The position numbers and the translations under genes are program-made. A model generated the notes under the pieces. The model searched no databases and was not told where the DNA came from. It saw nothing but the letters and a program-made list of their open reading frames with translations. Below, piece by piece: positions 7,729-16,253 of a stretch of DNA of 35,827 nt (position 1 is its first letter; every line of letters begins with the position of its first letter). Source of the DNA: Bacilli bacterium (lineage in GTDB: Bacteria > Bacillota_I > Bacilli_A > RFN20 > CAG-288); the NCBI GenBank assembly GCA_022780765.1, contig JALEUS010000068.1, positions 1 through 35,827 on the forward strand, in the 5' to 3' direction.

Positions 7729-10488
7729 TTAGAAGTCTCCGTTTAACTTAGATATGAATTCAGAACAGATGTAGAAACCTAATCTCTCAAACTCGTGCTT
7801 AAGATAATCCTTATCTTCCACACTCTTGAACTCCAACTTGTGGACAACTTTAGAGAAGAGGATCTTCTCTAATGCTTCATCTTCTTTCTTTTCTCTATCT
7901 TCAAAGCATGAGCAGTAGACTTTTACAAAGTCATTTATCTGATTGTAGACACGATTTCCAAATGAGATGTTATAAGGACTTAAAAGATCTTCAATCCTCT
8001 TCACTCTTTCATCTTTTCCTAAATCGAACTGATAAGTGTTCTTGGCTTCATCAAGAAGCTTTTTGAACACTGGATAAGATAGGTATCTCTTATCAAGAGG
8101 AGCAGAGTAGTCTTTAACAGGAGTTGCTCTCCTATCAAAGTTAATGGTGTTTGCTCTGTCGTAGACCTTATCTGATATTTCAAAAGTTGATTCATCTCTG
8201 TTTGCTGTACCGATAAAGAAGACGTTTGTAGGTATCTTCAATGTGTGGTCATCTTTTAAAGAAAGATATGAGTTCTTCTTTCCATCTATCGTGTTATATA
8301 GTTTGACATTGAGAAGCTTTATCTCTCTTTTATCTTCTTCATTCTCCATCAAAGATAAGAAATCAGAGAAGTAGTACTCGATTCTAGATAGATTCATCTC
8401 ATCTAAGACGATGAAGGTGATGACATCAGGATTCAAACTCGCTTTGTAAAGAGCTTGAGTAAACTTCTTTGGTGTGAACACTTTTGAAAAATCGTTGTAA
8501 TAACCGATGAGCTCATTTTTATCCTTCCAAGATGACTCGACTTCGATGATCTCACAGTTAGACATCAAAGCCTCTGAGAAGATCTTAGGAAGAGAAGTCT
8601 TTCCTGTTCCTGACATACCCTGAAGAATAGATAACCTGGTCATAGAAAGACCTGCTATAAAAGTAGCCATATCCTCTTTCTTATAAGAGAGATGAAGTCT
8701 GCTGTTTGCAGCATACTGCACTAAATATGAGACTAAAGAAGGGAGAGTAGGTTCTATAAACTCGCTTTCTTTTCTCTTCTCTAAAGCAAAATCAAATCTG
8801 CTCTTTAAAGAGTCAAGCTCAGAGAAAGCTGGACAAGAATCAAAGTCTACTATTTTATCTTCACCTGATGATGGACTGGAAGATGAGGAAGCTAAAGCTT
8901 TTTCCTCTTCTTTTTTCTCTACAGCTGCAGCCTGCTTTTCATTTAAACCATTTCCTGTTCCTTTTGAAGAGGAAGGGACAGTTGCTTTGACAAGCTCCTC
9001 TTCTTCTTTTAAGCTGCTGAATGGTTTTAAAAATATCAGAACAATTAATATAAAAGTCTGTATGAGGAAGAAGATGTAGCTTTGAGTTGTGATGCTCACT
9101 TTTGTAGAATCAGTGATTGTCACTGTTATTCCACTCAATTTAGCGATAGCTTGCAGAATATCGTCTTTCAAATTCTCAAGCATCGAATAGTAGATTCCAA
9201 AGACAGAGATAGCAAACATCACAAAGAACTCAATGATTATTCCAGCGAAGATGACATTTGTATAAAATCTTGATTTAGATAGCAATAGACAGATGCTGGT
9301 CAGCAAGAACAGGAAGATGACTGTCCCTGATGTAAGAAGCAGGAAAGCCACCGCCTTATAAAATTGATTGTTAGTGTAATTTTTAAGCATATCTATAGGA
9401 GTGACTGCAAACGCATACTGATTGTTGATATCTATCTTCAATATGTCGAAGAATAAAGAAGATACAAATGTAGCTATTAAGATGATAAAAGTGACAAGTA
9501 TCAAAACCTTTTTAGCTAGGTTAGACTTCTTTACCTCACTCATCACTTCTTTATTTTCTTCATATCTGGCAGCAAATATCGAAGAGAGGACAAAAAGGAC
9601 AGACTGGATGATAAAAGGAATGAATGAAAGAGAAGAGATGTTTTCTTTATTCAGAATGAAAAGCATCACTAAACCGCAAACAAAAAAGAGCAAAGTTATC
9701 ATAAAACCAAAGCGTACTGAAGCATTCGATGATTTATAATATCTTTTCTCATCGTTATAAAAATCTCTTAAAGATAACAAAAAATGTCCAATGAAAAACA
9801 TGAATAGAACAAAGAATGATATCAGGAAAGACAAAAAGAAATAGAAGATAGGTTTTATAAATTCATCTTTTGAAGAAAAGATAGCTGATAACAGAGAATA
9901 GAAGGTGGTTGTACCTGTAAAGGTATCTGTCGATGTCAAAAAAGGACTGAAGAAGATAGATATAACTGAGATGATAGATAAAATCGATATCGCTAAAGAG
10001 AGAATTCTATTGGTCTTGTTTTTCTTATCATCAGACTTTTTTATCACTGTGTAGTAATAGGTTAAGAAACTGTAGATGAGAAAAAGGAGCAAGAAGAAGA
10101 TAGATATCGAATGTATGACAAGCTGAAGAATAGAAAAAAGAGGATACGAAAGATCAAAAAATAATATCAGCACCTCTGCTGTCAGTCCTATCAAAGATAA
10201 GACCATAAATTTGTCTGAGTTCTTTTCATCCTTCTGTTTCAAAATAAAGAACACCGCTATTGAAAAGAGAATAAAGACTGCGATTAAAAGAACCAGATAA
10301 ATCACTGAAAGAAGATTTATATTGTTCCTGTCAAAGGCTGTCTTAAAGAGAGATAAAGAACCTATCTGCGAATCAGCATCGCACGGTATGGAAAACAGTA
10401 TTATCTCTGAGGCAAAGGAGAGGAGAAGAAATGAAGTTAGAAAGATCTTTTTAACCTTTAGATTAGAAAAGAAGTTAGACATAATCAC
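7729..10488 (-). CDS. Multi-pass membrane protein fused to a C-terminal McrB-like AAA+ ATPase
   Basis: About 11-13 hydrophobic segments over the first ~490 aa, Ser/Glu-rich linker, then Walker A GMSGTGKTS, ESSWKDKNELIGYYNDFSKVF, Walker B TFIVLDEMNLSRIEYYFSDFLSLME, sensor-like VFFIGTANRDEST; RBS AGGAGG upstream; start could be GTG at 10488 or ATG at 10482. Confidence 0.8.
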   Translation of the reverse strand: MIMSNFFSNLKVKKIFLTSFLLLSFASEIILFSIPCDADSQIGSLSLFKTAFDRNNINLLSVIYLVLLIAVFILFSIAVFFILKQKDEKNSDKFMVLSLIGLTAEVLILFFDLSYPLFSILQLVIHSISIFFLLLFLIYSFLTYYYTVIKKSDDKKNKTNRILSLAISILSIISVISIFFSPFLTSTDTFTGTTTFYSLLSAIFSSKDEFIKPIFYFFLSFLISFFVLFMFFIGHFLLSLRDFYNDEKRYYKSSNASVRFGFMITLLFFVCGLVMLFILNKENISSLSFIPFIIQSVLFVLSSIFAARYEENKEVMSEVKKSNLAKKVLILVTFIILIATFVSSLFFDILKIDINNQYAFAVTPIDMLKNYTNNQFYKAVAFLLLTSGTVIFLFLLTSICLLLSKSRFYTNVIFAGIIIEFFVMFAISVFGIYYSMLENLKDDILQAIAKLSGITVTITDSTKVSITTQSYIFFLIQTFILIVLIFLKPFSSLKEEEELVKATVPSSSKGTGNGLNEKQAAAVEKKEEEKALASSSSSPSSGEDKIVDFDSCPAFSELDSLKSRFDFALEKRKESEFIEPTLPSLVSYLVQYAANSRLHLSYKKEDMATFIAGLSMTRLSILQGMSGTGKTSLPKIFSEALMSNCEIIEVESSWKDKNELIGYYNDFSKVFTPKKFTQALYKASLNPDVITFIVLDEMNLSRIEYYFSDFLSLMENEEDKREIKLLNVKLYNTIDGKKNSYLSLKDDHTLKIPTNVFFIGTANRDESTFEISDKVYDRANTINFDRRATPVKDYSAPLDKRYLSYPVFKKLLDEAKNTYQFDLGKDERVKRIEDLLSPYNISFGNRVYNQINDFVKVYCSCFEDREKKEDEALEKILFSKVVHKLEFKSVEDKDYLKHEFERLGFYICSEFISKLNGDF

Positions 10489-10546
10489 ATCCTCCTGTTT
10501 AAATAATTAATATTTTTAAAGATTTAAATAATTTTTTAGATTTTTC

Positions 10547-10590
10547 ATAAAAAAAGGACTATTTCTTGAAATTATGAGATAGTCCTTCCA
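10547..10590 (-). terminator. Rho-independent terminator after psuG, isolating the downstream AAA+/DUF2357 operon
   Basis: AAGGACTAT...ATAGTCCTT inverted repeat with an A7 run on the plus strand (U-tract on minus). Confidence 0.8.
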
Positions 10591-10593
10591 TTA

Positions 10594-11505
10594 TCATTTC
10601 TTGATGCTGTGTAACTGATAAGCTATCTTTCCTGCTACTTTAGCATTGTTGACAATTAAAGCGACATTGCTCTTTAACGATTGTCCTTCAGTCAAAGCTA
10701 CCAGTTTATCTAACAGATAAGGAGTGACTTTCTTACCGGTGATATTATCTTTCTCCATCATCTTGAGAGCTTTTTGAATCCTCTCATCCATCCAAGAGTA
10801 ATCTAAAGAGTAGTCTTCTGGAATAGGATTGACGATAAGAGAACCGTGTTTTAATCCTAATACATCAGATACGTGTATCATCTCAGCAACCTGCAAAGCA
10901 TCATCTGCAGAGATATCTAAATCATATTCGCTGGTTCTTGTGTAGAAAAGTGGCATCTTCTTTGTCTGATAACCGATGACAGGAACTCCTTGAGTTTCTA
11001 GATACTCCAGTGTCCTTGGAATATCTAAGATAGCTTTAGGACCTGCACAGACAACAGAGACTGGTGTCTTGGAAAACTCGGTCAGGTCAGAAGAAACATC
11101 CATGGTCTCATTAAAACCACGATGCACTCCTCCTATTCCACCTGTAGCGAAGATCTTGATCTTTGCTAAATTTGCTAAGAACATCGTTCCTGCAACAGTT
11201 GTTGAACCGGTGAGTGAGTTTGCGATACAGTAAGGTATATCTTTTCTGCTGACTTTGATAGCAGTAGTGTTCTTACCTAACTCCTCGATCTCTTCTTTAG
11301 TAAGTCCGATCTTGATCTCTCCGTTTAAAATACCTATTGTATAAGGTATAGCACCTTCCTCTCTGACTGCTTCTTCACAAGCTAATGCGCATTTGACATT
11401 ATCAGGATAAGGCATACCGTGAGTTAAGACTGTGGTCTCTAAACATACCGCTGGTTTGTCGCTCAAATCAGGAATGTTTTTTAGCATCTGTTCAATGTTC
11501 ATCAT
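10594..11505 (-). CDS. psuG: Pseudouridine-5'-phosphate glycosidase
   Basis: CLETTVLTHGMPYPDNV, GAIPYTIGILNGEIKIGLT, ATGGIGGVHRG, VVCAGPKAILDIPRTLEYLET motifs. Confidence 0.95.
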   Translation of the reverse strand: MMNIEQMLKNIPDLSDKPAVCLETTVLTHGMPYPDNVKCALACEEAVREEGAIPYTIGILNGEIKIGLTKEEIEELGKNTTAIKVSRKDIPYCIANSLTGSTTVAGTMFLANLAKIKIFATGGIGGVHRGFNETMDVSSDLTEFSKTPVSVVCAGPKAILDIPRTLEYLETQGVPVIGYQTKKMPLFYTRTSEYDLDISADDALQVAEMIHVSDVLGLKHGSLIVNPIPEDYSLDYSWMDERIQKALKMMEKDNITGKKVTPYLLDKLVALTEGQSLKSNVALIVNNAKVAGKIAYQLHSIKK

Positions 11506-12463
11506 TTACTACCTCCGTTATTTTATAAGTGATATTTTCTTCATAGATCTCTTCAGCTTTCAAAGATATATCTTTGACTAGAAGCTTCTGAGGTTCGATA
11601 GCTATAGCTCTTCTATCCATCGTTTTATAATGATTGCCATTTGCTAAATCAAGCTCATTTCTAGTTAAATCGCAGAAGATATTACAAGCTGAATAAGTAG
11701 TATAACAAGTCACTTGAATATTGTCACTTAATAAAATTACTTTTTCTTTGTTTTCATCTTCATTATCAAACACGTAGGTGTGATCGATTGTTTTTATATC
11801 GGAAGAAGAGACAATCTTATCTAACTTATTTTTAAGAGGAGATAAAGTTTTAAAAAGATGAAGATCATCTGTTTCTTCTACATCCTTTAAAAGAAGAGAA
11901 TTATCGTAAAATTTTCCTATCTTTGATGAATCAACAAAAAGAGACACGTTATCTAGTCCACCATCATCAATAGACCAGTAGATATGATTTGAAATATTTA
12001 AAACAGTGTCTTTATCACTTTTTGCATGGTAATGAATGTTGAAGATGTTCTCATTTTCCTTAAGAGAATAGATGACTTCTAAAAGAAGATTACCAGGGTA
12101 TCCATTTTCTAAATCAGGTGATAGATAAGAGAAGATGACTCCTTTCTCATCAGGACTTGCAAAAGTCTTACCAGTGAAATCTTTAAAAGATAAAGAATCT
12201 TTTTCTCCACCGTGAAGTGTGATACCATCCTCATCGGCTTTCAACTTAAAAGTCTTCTCACCGATACTTATCTCACCTGAAGTTCTTCCAGCTACTCGAC
12301 CTAAAGTCTTACCTAAATACATGCTGTTATTTTGATAACAATCCATGGTTCTAGGTTCCAAAATCAGTCTCTTTCCATTTAAAGTGATGCTTTTAACACC
12401 TGCTCCAAAAGAGTTTAACAGCACAGAGAGACCTCTGCTGTTAGTAAGAAGATACTCTTTCAT
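11492..12463 (-). CDS. galM: Aldose 1-epimerase (galactose mutarotase) family
   Basis: YLGKTLGRVAGRTSGEI, TLHGG, NISNHIYWSIDD (canonical N-H-x-Y/F-W/F), AIEPQ motifs. Confidence 0.88.
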   Translation of the reverse strand: MKEYLLTNSRGLSVLLNSFGAGVKSITLNGKRLILEPRTMDCYQNNSMYLGKTLGRVAGRTSGEISIGEKTFKLKADEDGITLHGGEKDSLSFKDFTGKTFASPDEKGVIFSYLSPDLENGYPGNLLLEVIYSLKENENIFNIHYHAKSDKDTVLNISNHIYWSIDDGGLDNVSLFVDSSKIGKFYDNSLLLKDVEETDDLHLFKTLSPLKNKLDKIVSSSDIKTIDHTYVFDNEDENKEKVILLSDNIQVTCYTTYSACNIFCDLTRNELDLANGNHYKTMDRRAIAIEPQKLLVKDISLKAEEIYEENITYKITEVVNDEH

Positions 12464-12466
12464 CGA

Positions 12467-13477
12467 TCACTTTACTTCTTTTATTATGCCATCGCTCTCT
12501 TCAAGCTTTCCTTCTTTGAAGAGCTTGTAGCGGAAATCAAGGTTATCAGTGAAGAAAGAGGCGATGTGCTTTTTAACTTCAGGATCATCATTTTTCATCT
12601 GCTCTCTGATCTTTTCAAGTTGTTCTTTCTGAAGATCAGTCCAAGAATCACCTGTTGAGAGTTCATTGTTGTTGAAGATGTTGACAGAGAGAATGACACC
12701 TGCTCTGTTCTCTGTATCTTCTTCTCCTTTGTCATTGAGCTTGCTGAAGAATGCAAACCTTGTCATTGTCAAATCATCATCATAGCAGAAATTGCACTGG
12801 TATTTGACAGGTTTATTGTTCTCGTCATTCAAGGTTATCTGCGCATTTATTTCACCGCTTAAAACCTTATTTGCATCTTCAATAGTTCTGTAGGAAGGCA
12901 AGACTCTTCCATGTAAAAGCTCGGTTATCATATCTATTCTGCTTCTTATCTGAGTATCTCTTGTCAAAAGCAATTTGAGCTGTTTTCCACCAGGAACAAC
13001 AGAGAAGAGATATTGTCCAGGATAGGATAGAGAGATGCAGGAGACAAAAAAGATCTGAGTCACATTATCAAAGTATCTGTAAACCTCGATCATGGTGAGC
13101 TCTCTTCCAGTAGAAGATTTAAGCTTCAATTCAACAGCATTGTCTTTGGTTATGTTCTCAAGCTGGATATTGTAGACAAGATCTTCTTGAGCTTGTGGAG
13201 GAATAGATTCAAGAGTTGGAACGATGTCATCACGGAAATGCTTTGTTAATTCCACGCATTTATCGACATCATCGATCTCTTTAACTTCTCCGTTTAAATC
13301 TATATCAAAGATTCTAAAGATAAGATTGGGTTGATCATCTCCCATACAGTAGAAACGATTTACACCATCTATCAATTTCTCTTGATAAATGACTTTCATC
13401 ATAGCAGGTCTTATGAAGTTTCTACCTTTTTGATCAACAAAGTCTTGAATCTTTTTAATATTAATGTTTTCTTCCAT
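12467..13477 (-). CDS. Conserved-looking hypothetical protein, soluble, no recognised domain
   Basis: 336-codon ORF, 3 nt upstream of galM start (operonic). Confidence 0.75.
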   Translation of the reverse strand: MEENINIKKIQDFVDQKGRNFIRPAMMKVIYQEKLIDGVNRFYCMGDDQPNLIFRIFDIDLNGEVKEIDDVDKCVELTKHFRDDIVPTLESIPPQAQEDLVYNIQLENITKDNAVELKLKSSTGRELTMIEVYRYFDNVTQIFFVSCISLSYPGQYLFSVVPGGKQLKLLLTRDTQIRSRIDMITELLHGRVLPSYRTIEDANKVLSGEINAQITLNDENNKPVKYQCNFCYDDDLTMTRFAFFSKLNDKGEEDTENRAGVILSVNIFNNNELSTGDSWTDLQKEQLEKIREQMKNDDPEVKKHIASFFTDNLDFRYKLFKEGKLEESDGIIKEVK

Positions 13478-13579
13478 AGGTGTCTCCTTGATTATTACAC
13501 ATCTATTATTATATATTTTTCTTTACATTTATTCTATATCCATAAAATGGAATAGCTTTTAAATAAAGATGATTAAAGA

Positions 13580-14287
13580 TTAAAACAATCTCATATCATC
13601 CTCTATATACCATCTTATCTCATCTTTATTCATCAAGCGAAGTAACTCATTTACATTTTTAAAGCAGTTTGACTTATAAAACCCGCTGTTGAAAGAGAGA
13701 GGAGAGGGATGTGATGTCTTCACTATCTTTTTTAAATTCAACTTCTCCACGCTCTTAAAAGCTTTTTCTCCCCAGATCAGATAGATGATATCATCATTCT
13801 TTTCATTTAATAAGTACAGTATTCTTGAAGTGAACTCTTCCCATCCTATGTTTTTATGAGATAAGGATCTTCCTTCTTCAACAGTGAGTATCGTATTTAA
13901 AAGCAAAACTCCCTGCTTAGCTAAGTAGGAAAGATCCCCTGTCTTTAAAACGTGTTTATCGTATTCATACTCCATCTCTTTGTAGATGTTTTTTAAACTC
14001 GGAGGAATCTTCTTATCATAACTTGAAAAAGCAAGACCGTTTGCTTGTCCTCTGTTTATATAAGGATCTTGACCTAAGATGACAACCTTGACTCTTTCAA
14101 CAGGAGTCAAAGACAACGCTCTATAAATATCTTTTGATTCTGGAAAGATAGTTTTCTTCTCATACTGAGAGATAACAAAAGAGAAAAGATCATCGTACTT
14201 GGATAGTGAAAGATCTTCTTTTAAAAGCTTTTTATAAGACGATGGAATATTAAGTATATCTCTTCTTATCTCATCTGTTTTCATCAT
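13580..14287 (-). CDS. ung: Uracil-DNA glycosylase, family 1
   Basis: VVILGQDPYINRGQANGLAFS and TSHPSPLSFNSGF motifs, PPSLKNIYKEM. Confidence 0.92.
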   Translation of the reverse strand: MMKTDEIRRDILNIPSSYKKLLKEDLSLSKYDDLFSFVISQYEKKTIFPESKDIYRALSLTPVERVKVVILGQDPYINRGQANGLAFSSYDKKIPPSLKNIYKEMEYEYDKHVLKTGDLSYLAKQGVLLLNTILTVEEGRSLSHKNIGWEEFTSRILYLLNEKNDDIIYLIWGEKAFKSVEKLNLKKIVKTSHPSPLSFNSGFYKSNCFKNVNELLRLMNKDEIRWYIEDDMRLF

Positions 14288-14486
14288 TGTTTTCTATCTT
14301 TCCTCTGTTTTGCTTCTTCAATGTCTTTCTGTTCATCAAGAAGAGAATGAAGACAGCAACCAAAGAAACAGATGCTAAAACCATTCCTATGATAACAAAA
14401 ACAGAGAAACCTTTCATAACTCCTAAGATGATAGTTAAGGCAAGTATGGATAGAAGACACATGAGTGAGAATATAAAAAATTTCAT
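14271..14486 (-). CDS. Small two-TM membrane protein
   Basis: Two hydrophobic segments (FFIFSLMCLLSILALTIILGVM; VFVIIGMVLASVSLVAVFILFLM); overlaps ung start. Confidence 0.5.
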   Translation of the reverse strand: MKFFIFSLMCLLSILALTIILGVMKGFSVFVIIGMVLASVSLVAVFILFLMNRKTLKKQNRGKIENNDENR

Positions 14487-14595
14487 TATTTTACCTCGAT
14501 TTCTCTATATTATATCAAAGAGAGAGACATCATCTTTTATAAGAGTGCTCTCTTTTAAAGATAATGATTTAATCTCAATTTTTTATTGACTTTAT

Positions 14596-14756
14596 TTTGA
14601 TGATGCTATATACTCAAACATTGGAAACGCATCAATAGGAAAGAGATCCAATCTCACCTGATCGAATTTATTCGGTAGGTCAAATGCCTTATATGCATAG
14701 TGATTGCATTTATAGTGTATTTGTACGGATTTCTTTGCTGAGAAATCCGTTTTTTT
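14596..14756 (+). promoter_or_regulatory. infC-rpmI-rplT leader (L20-leader-like) ending in an attenuator
   Basis: Structured ~160-nt leader: GATGC/GCATC, ACCTGATCGAATTTATTCGGTAGGT hairpin, then perfect 10-bp ACGGATTTCT-TTGCTG-AGAAATCCGT stem and T6 (14725-14756) just before infC. Confidence 0.7.
14725..14756 (+). terminator. Attenuator/intrinsic terminator in infC leader
   Basis: Perfect 10-bp stem, 6-nt loop, T-run. Confidence 0.9.
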
Positions 14757-14775
14757 GTCTTCATGGAGGAAACTG

Positions 14776-15369
14776 ATTATAAACGACGGTAACACTAGAC
14801 AATTCAAGGCCAAAGGTAAAGCACAAGAGCTTGTAAATGAGAGAATAAGATTCAAAGAAGTTCTTTTGATAGGGCCTGATGGAGAGTCATTTGGTAAAGT
14901 GAACATAAAAAACGCTTTACAAAAATCTCTTGAACTAGGCTTAGATCTCTACTGTGTCTCACCTAATTCCAATCCACCTGTATGTAAAATACTCGACTAT
15001 GGAAAGTATAAGTTTGACAAAGAGAAGAAAGAGAGAGAAGCTAAAAAGAATCAGAAGAAGACCATCTTAAAAGAGATACGCTTCACTGCTACGACAGATA
15101 AGCACGATTTAGATACCAAGGCTAGAGCCAGTATCGAGTTTCTTAAGAAGGGCTACAAAGTCAAAGTCTCTGTGTTCATCAAAGGTCGTATGATGCAGAG
15201 GATGGATATGGTCAAACAGACATTCAACACCTTCCTCGATCTGATAAAAGACTACTCTACTGCAGACAAGGAACCCGAGCTTCTCGGTAAAGACTATACA
15301 GTGACGCTGAGTCCAAAGAAAAATATTATAGTGAATGGAGGAAAACAAAATGCCAAAGATGAAAAGTAA
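14776..15369 (+). CDS. infC: Translation initiation factor IF-3, probable AUU start
   Basis: ELVNERIRFKEVLLIGPDGESFG, SPNSNPPVCKILDYGKYKF, KEIRFTATTDKHDLDTKA. Track TTG start (14755) lies in the terminator T-run; GGAGG at 14765-14769 is 6 nt upstream of ATT 14776. Confidence 0.9.
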   Translation: MINDGNTRQFKAKGKAQELVNERIRFKEVLLIGPDGESFGKVNIKNALQKSLELGLDLYCVSPNSNPPVCKILDYGKYKFDKEKKEREAKKNQKKTILKEIRFTATTDKHDLDTKARASIEFLKKGYKVKVSVFIKGRMMQRMDMVKQTFNTFLDLIKDYSTADKEPELLGKDYTVTLSPKKNIIVNGGKQNAKDEK

Positions 15370-15544
15370 AAGAGGTGCAGTGAAAAGATTTAAGTTCACT
15401 GGTACTGGAAAGATTAAGAAGTGGAATCAAAACACAGGTCACCTCTCTCATAATAAACCCCACAAGTTGATTAGACACAACAGAAAAGCTAGATATTTAA
15501 ACAGCGTTCAGACCAAGAAGATGACTGGTATGATCAGCAAGTAA
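15350..15544 (+). CDS. rpmI: 50S ribosomal protein L35
   Basis: MPKMKSKRGAVKRFKFTGTGKIKK; GGAGG RBS upstream; overlaps infC end by 20 nt. Confidence 0.95.
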   Translation: MPKMKSKRGAVKRFKFTGTGKIKKWNQNTGHLSHNKPHKLIRHNRKARYLNSVQTKKMTGMISK

Positions 15545-15559
15545 TGGAGGATATAAACA

Positions 15560-15928
15560 ATGAGAGTTAAAGGCGGTACAGTCAGACACGATAATCGTAA
15601 AAGGATTCTTAAAAGAGCAGAAGGTTACTTCGGTTCTAGACATCGCTTATATAAGACTGCTAAAGAAGCTGTTTTAAAAGCAGATGCCTATTCCTTTGTC
15701 GGAAGAAAAGAAAACAAGAGAAACTATCGTAAACTTTGGATCAGCAGAATATCTGCTGCTTGCAAAGCTAACGGAACAAGTTACTCTAAATTCATGCATG
15801 GTTTACAGCTCGCAGAGATCAAACTCAACAGAAAGATGCTCTCTGAAATAGCTGCTAACGATGAGAAGCAGTTTGCTGAACTCATCAAAAAAGCTAACGA
15901 AGCTATTGATAACAGCACCAAGGCTTGA
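15560..15928 (+). CDS. rplT: 50S ribosomal protein L20
   Basis: MRVKGGTVRHDNRKRILKRAEGYFGSRHRLYKTAKEAV...RKLWISRISAACKANGTSYSKFMHGL. Confidence 0.97.
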   Translation: MRVKGGTVRHDNRKRILKRAEGYFGSRHRLYKTAKEAVLKADAYSFVGRKENKRNYRKLWISRISAACKANGTSYSKFMHGLQLAEIKLNRKMLSEIAANDEKQFAELIKKANEAIDNSTKA

Positions 15929-15959
15929 TAATTATTAACTTAATAATTCCTTTCCTTTA

Positions 15960-15994
15960 GAATGAGGATCAATCATATGGTCCTCATTTTTTAT
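15960..15994 (+). terminator. Rho-independent terminator after rplT
   Basis: AATGAGGATC...GGTCCTCATT followed by TTTT. Confidence 0.8.
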
Positions 15995-16253
15995 TTGATT
16001 TAAATGCAATACGTTTACAATTTCATCTGTTTATTAAAATTGCTCTGGTTTTTTAAATAGAAGTTTTCTTTATATCAATTTCAAATAAAAAAGGGTATTT
16101 TTTTACTCATTTTGTATTTTTTACAATCTCACTTACATCTTCATTTATAAACTTCTTTATTCATCAAAGAAATCAAAACAATCTTACTTCTCTTTTAAAT
16201 ATAAGTTGTTTACTCGATGATTTTTATCTCTTTTTTCTTTATATAATCAAGGT

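Noticed and set aside
9082-9739. Plus-strand ORFs (63 and 105 aa) opposite the membrane domain of the AAA+ protein
   Set aside because: Low-complexity antisense frames of hydrophobic coding sequence; no RBS or domain evidence.
14287-14589. 100-aa plus-strand ORF antisense to small membrane protein
   Set aside because: Antisense shadow; no RBS.
14592-14906. 104-aa minus-strand ORF over the infC leader
   Set aside because: Overlaps the attenuator and infC start; better explained by leader RNA.
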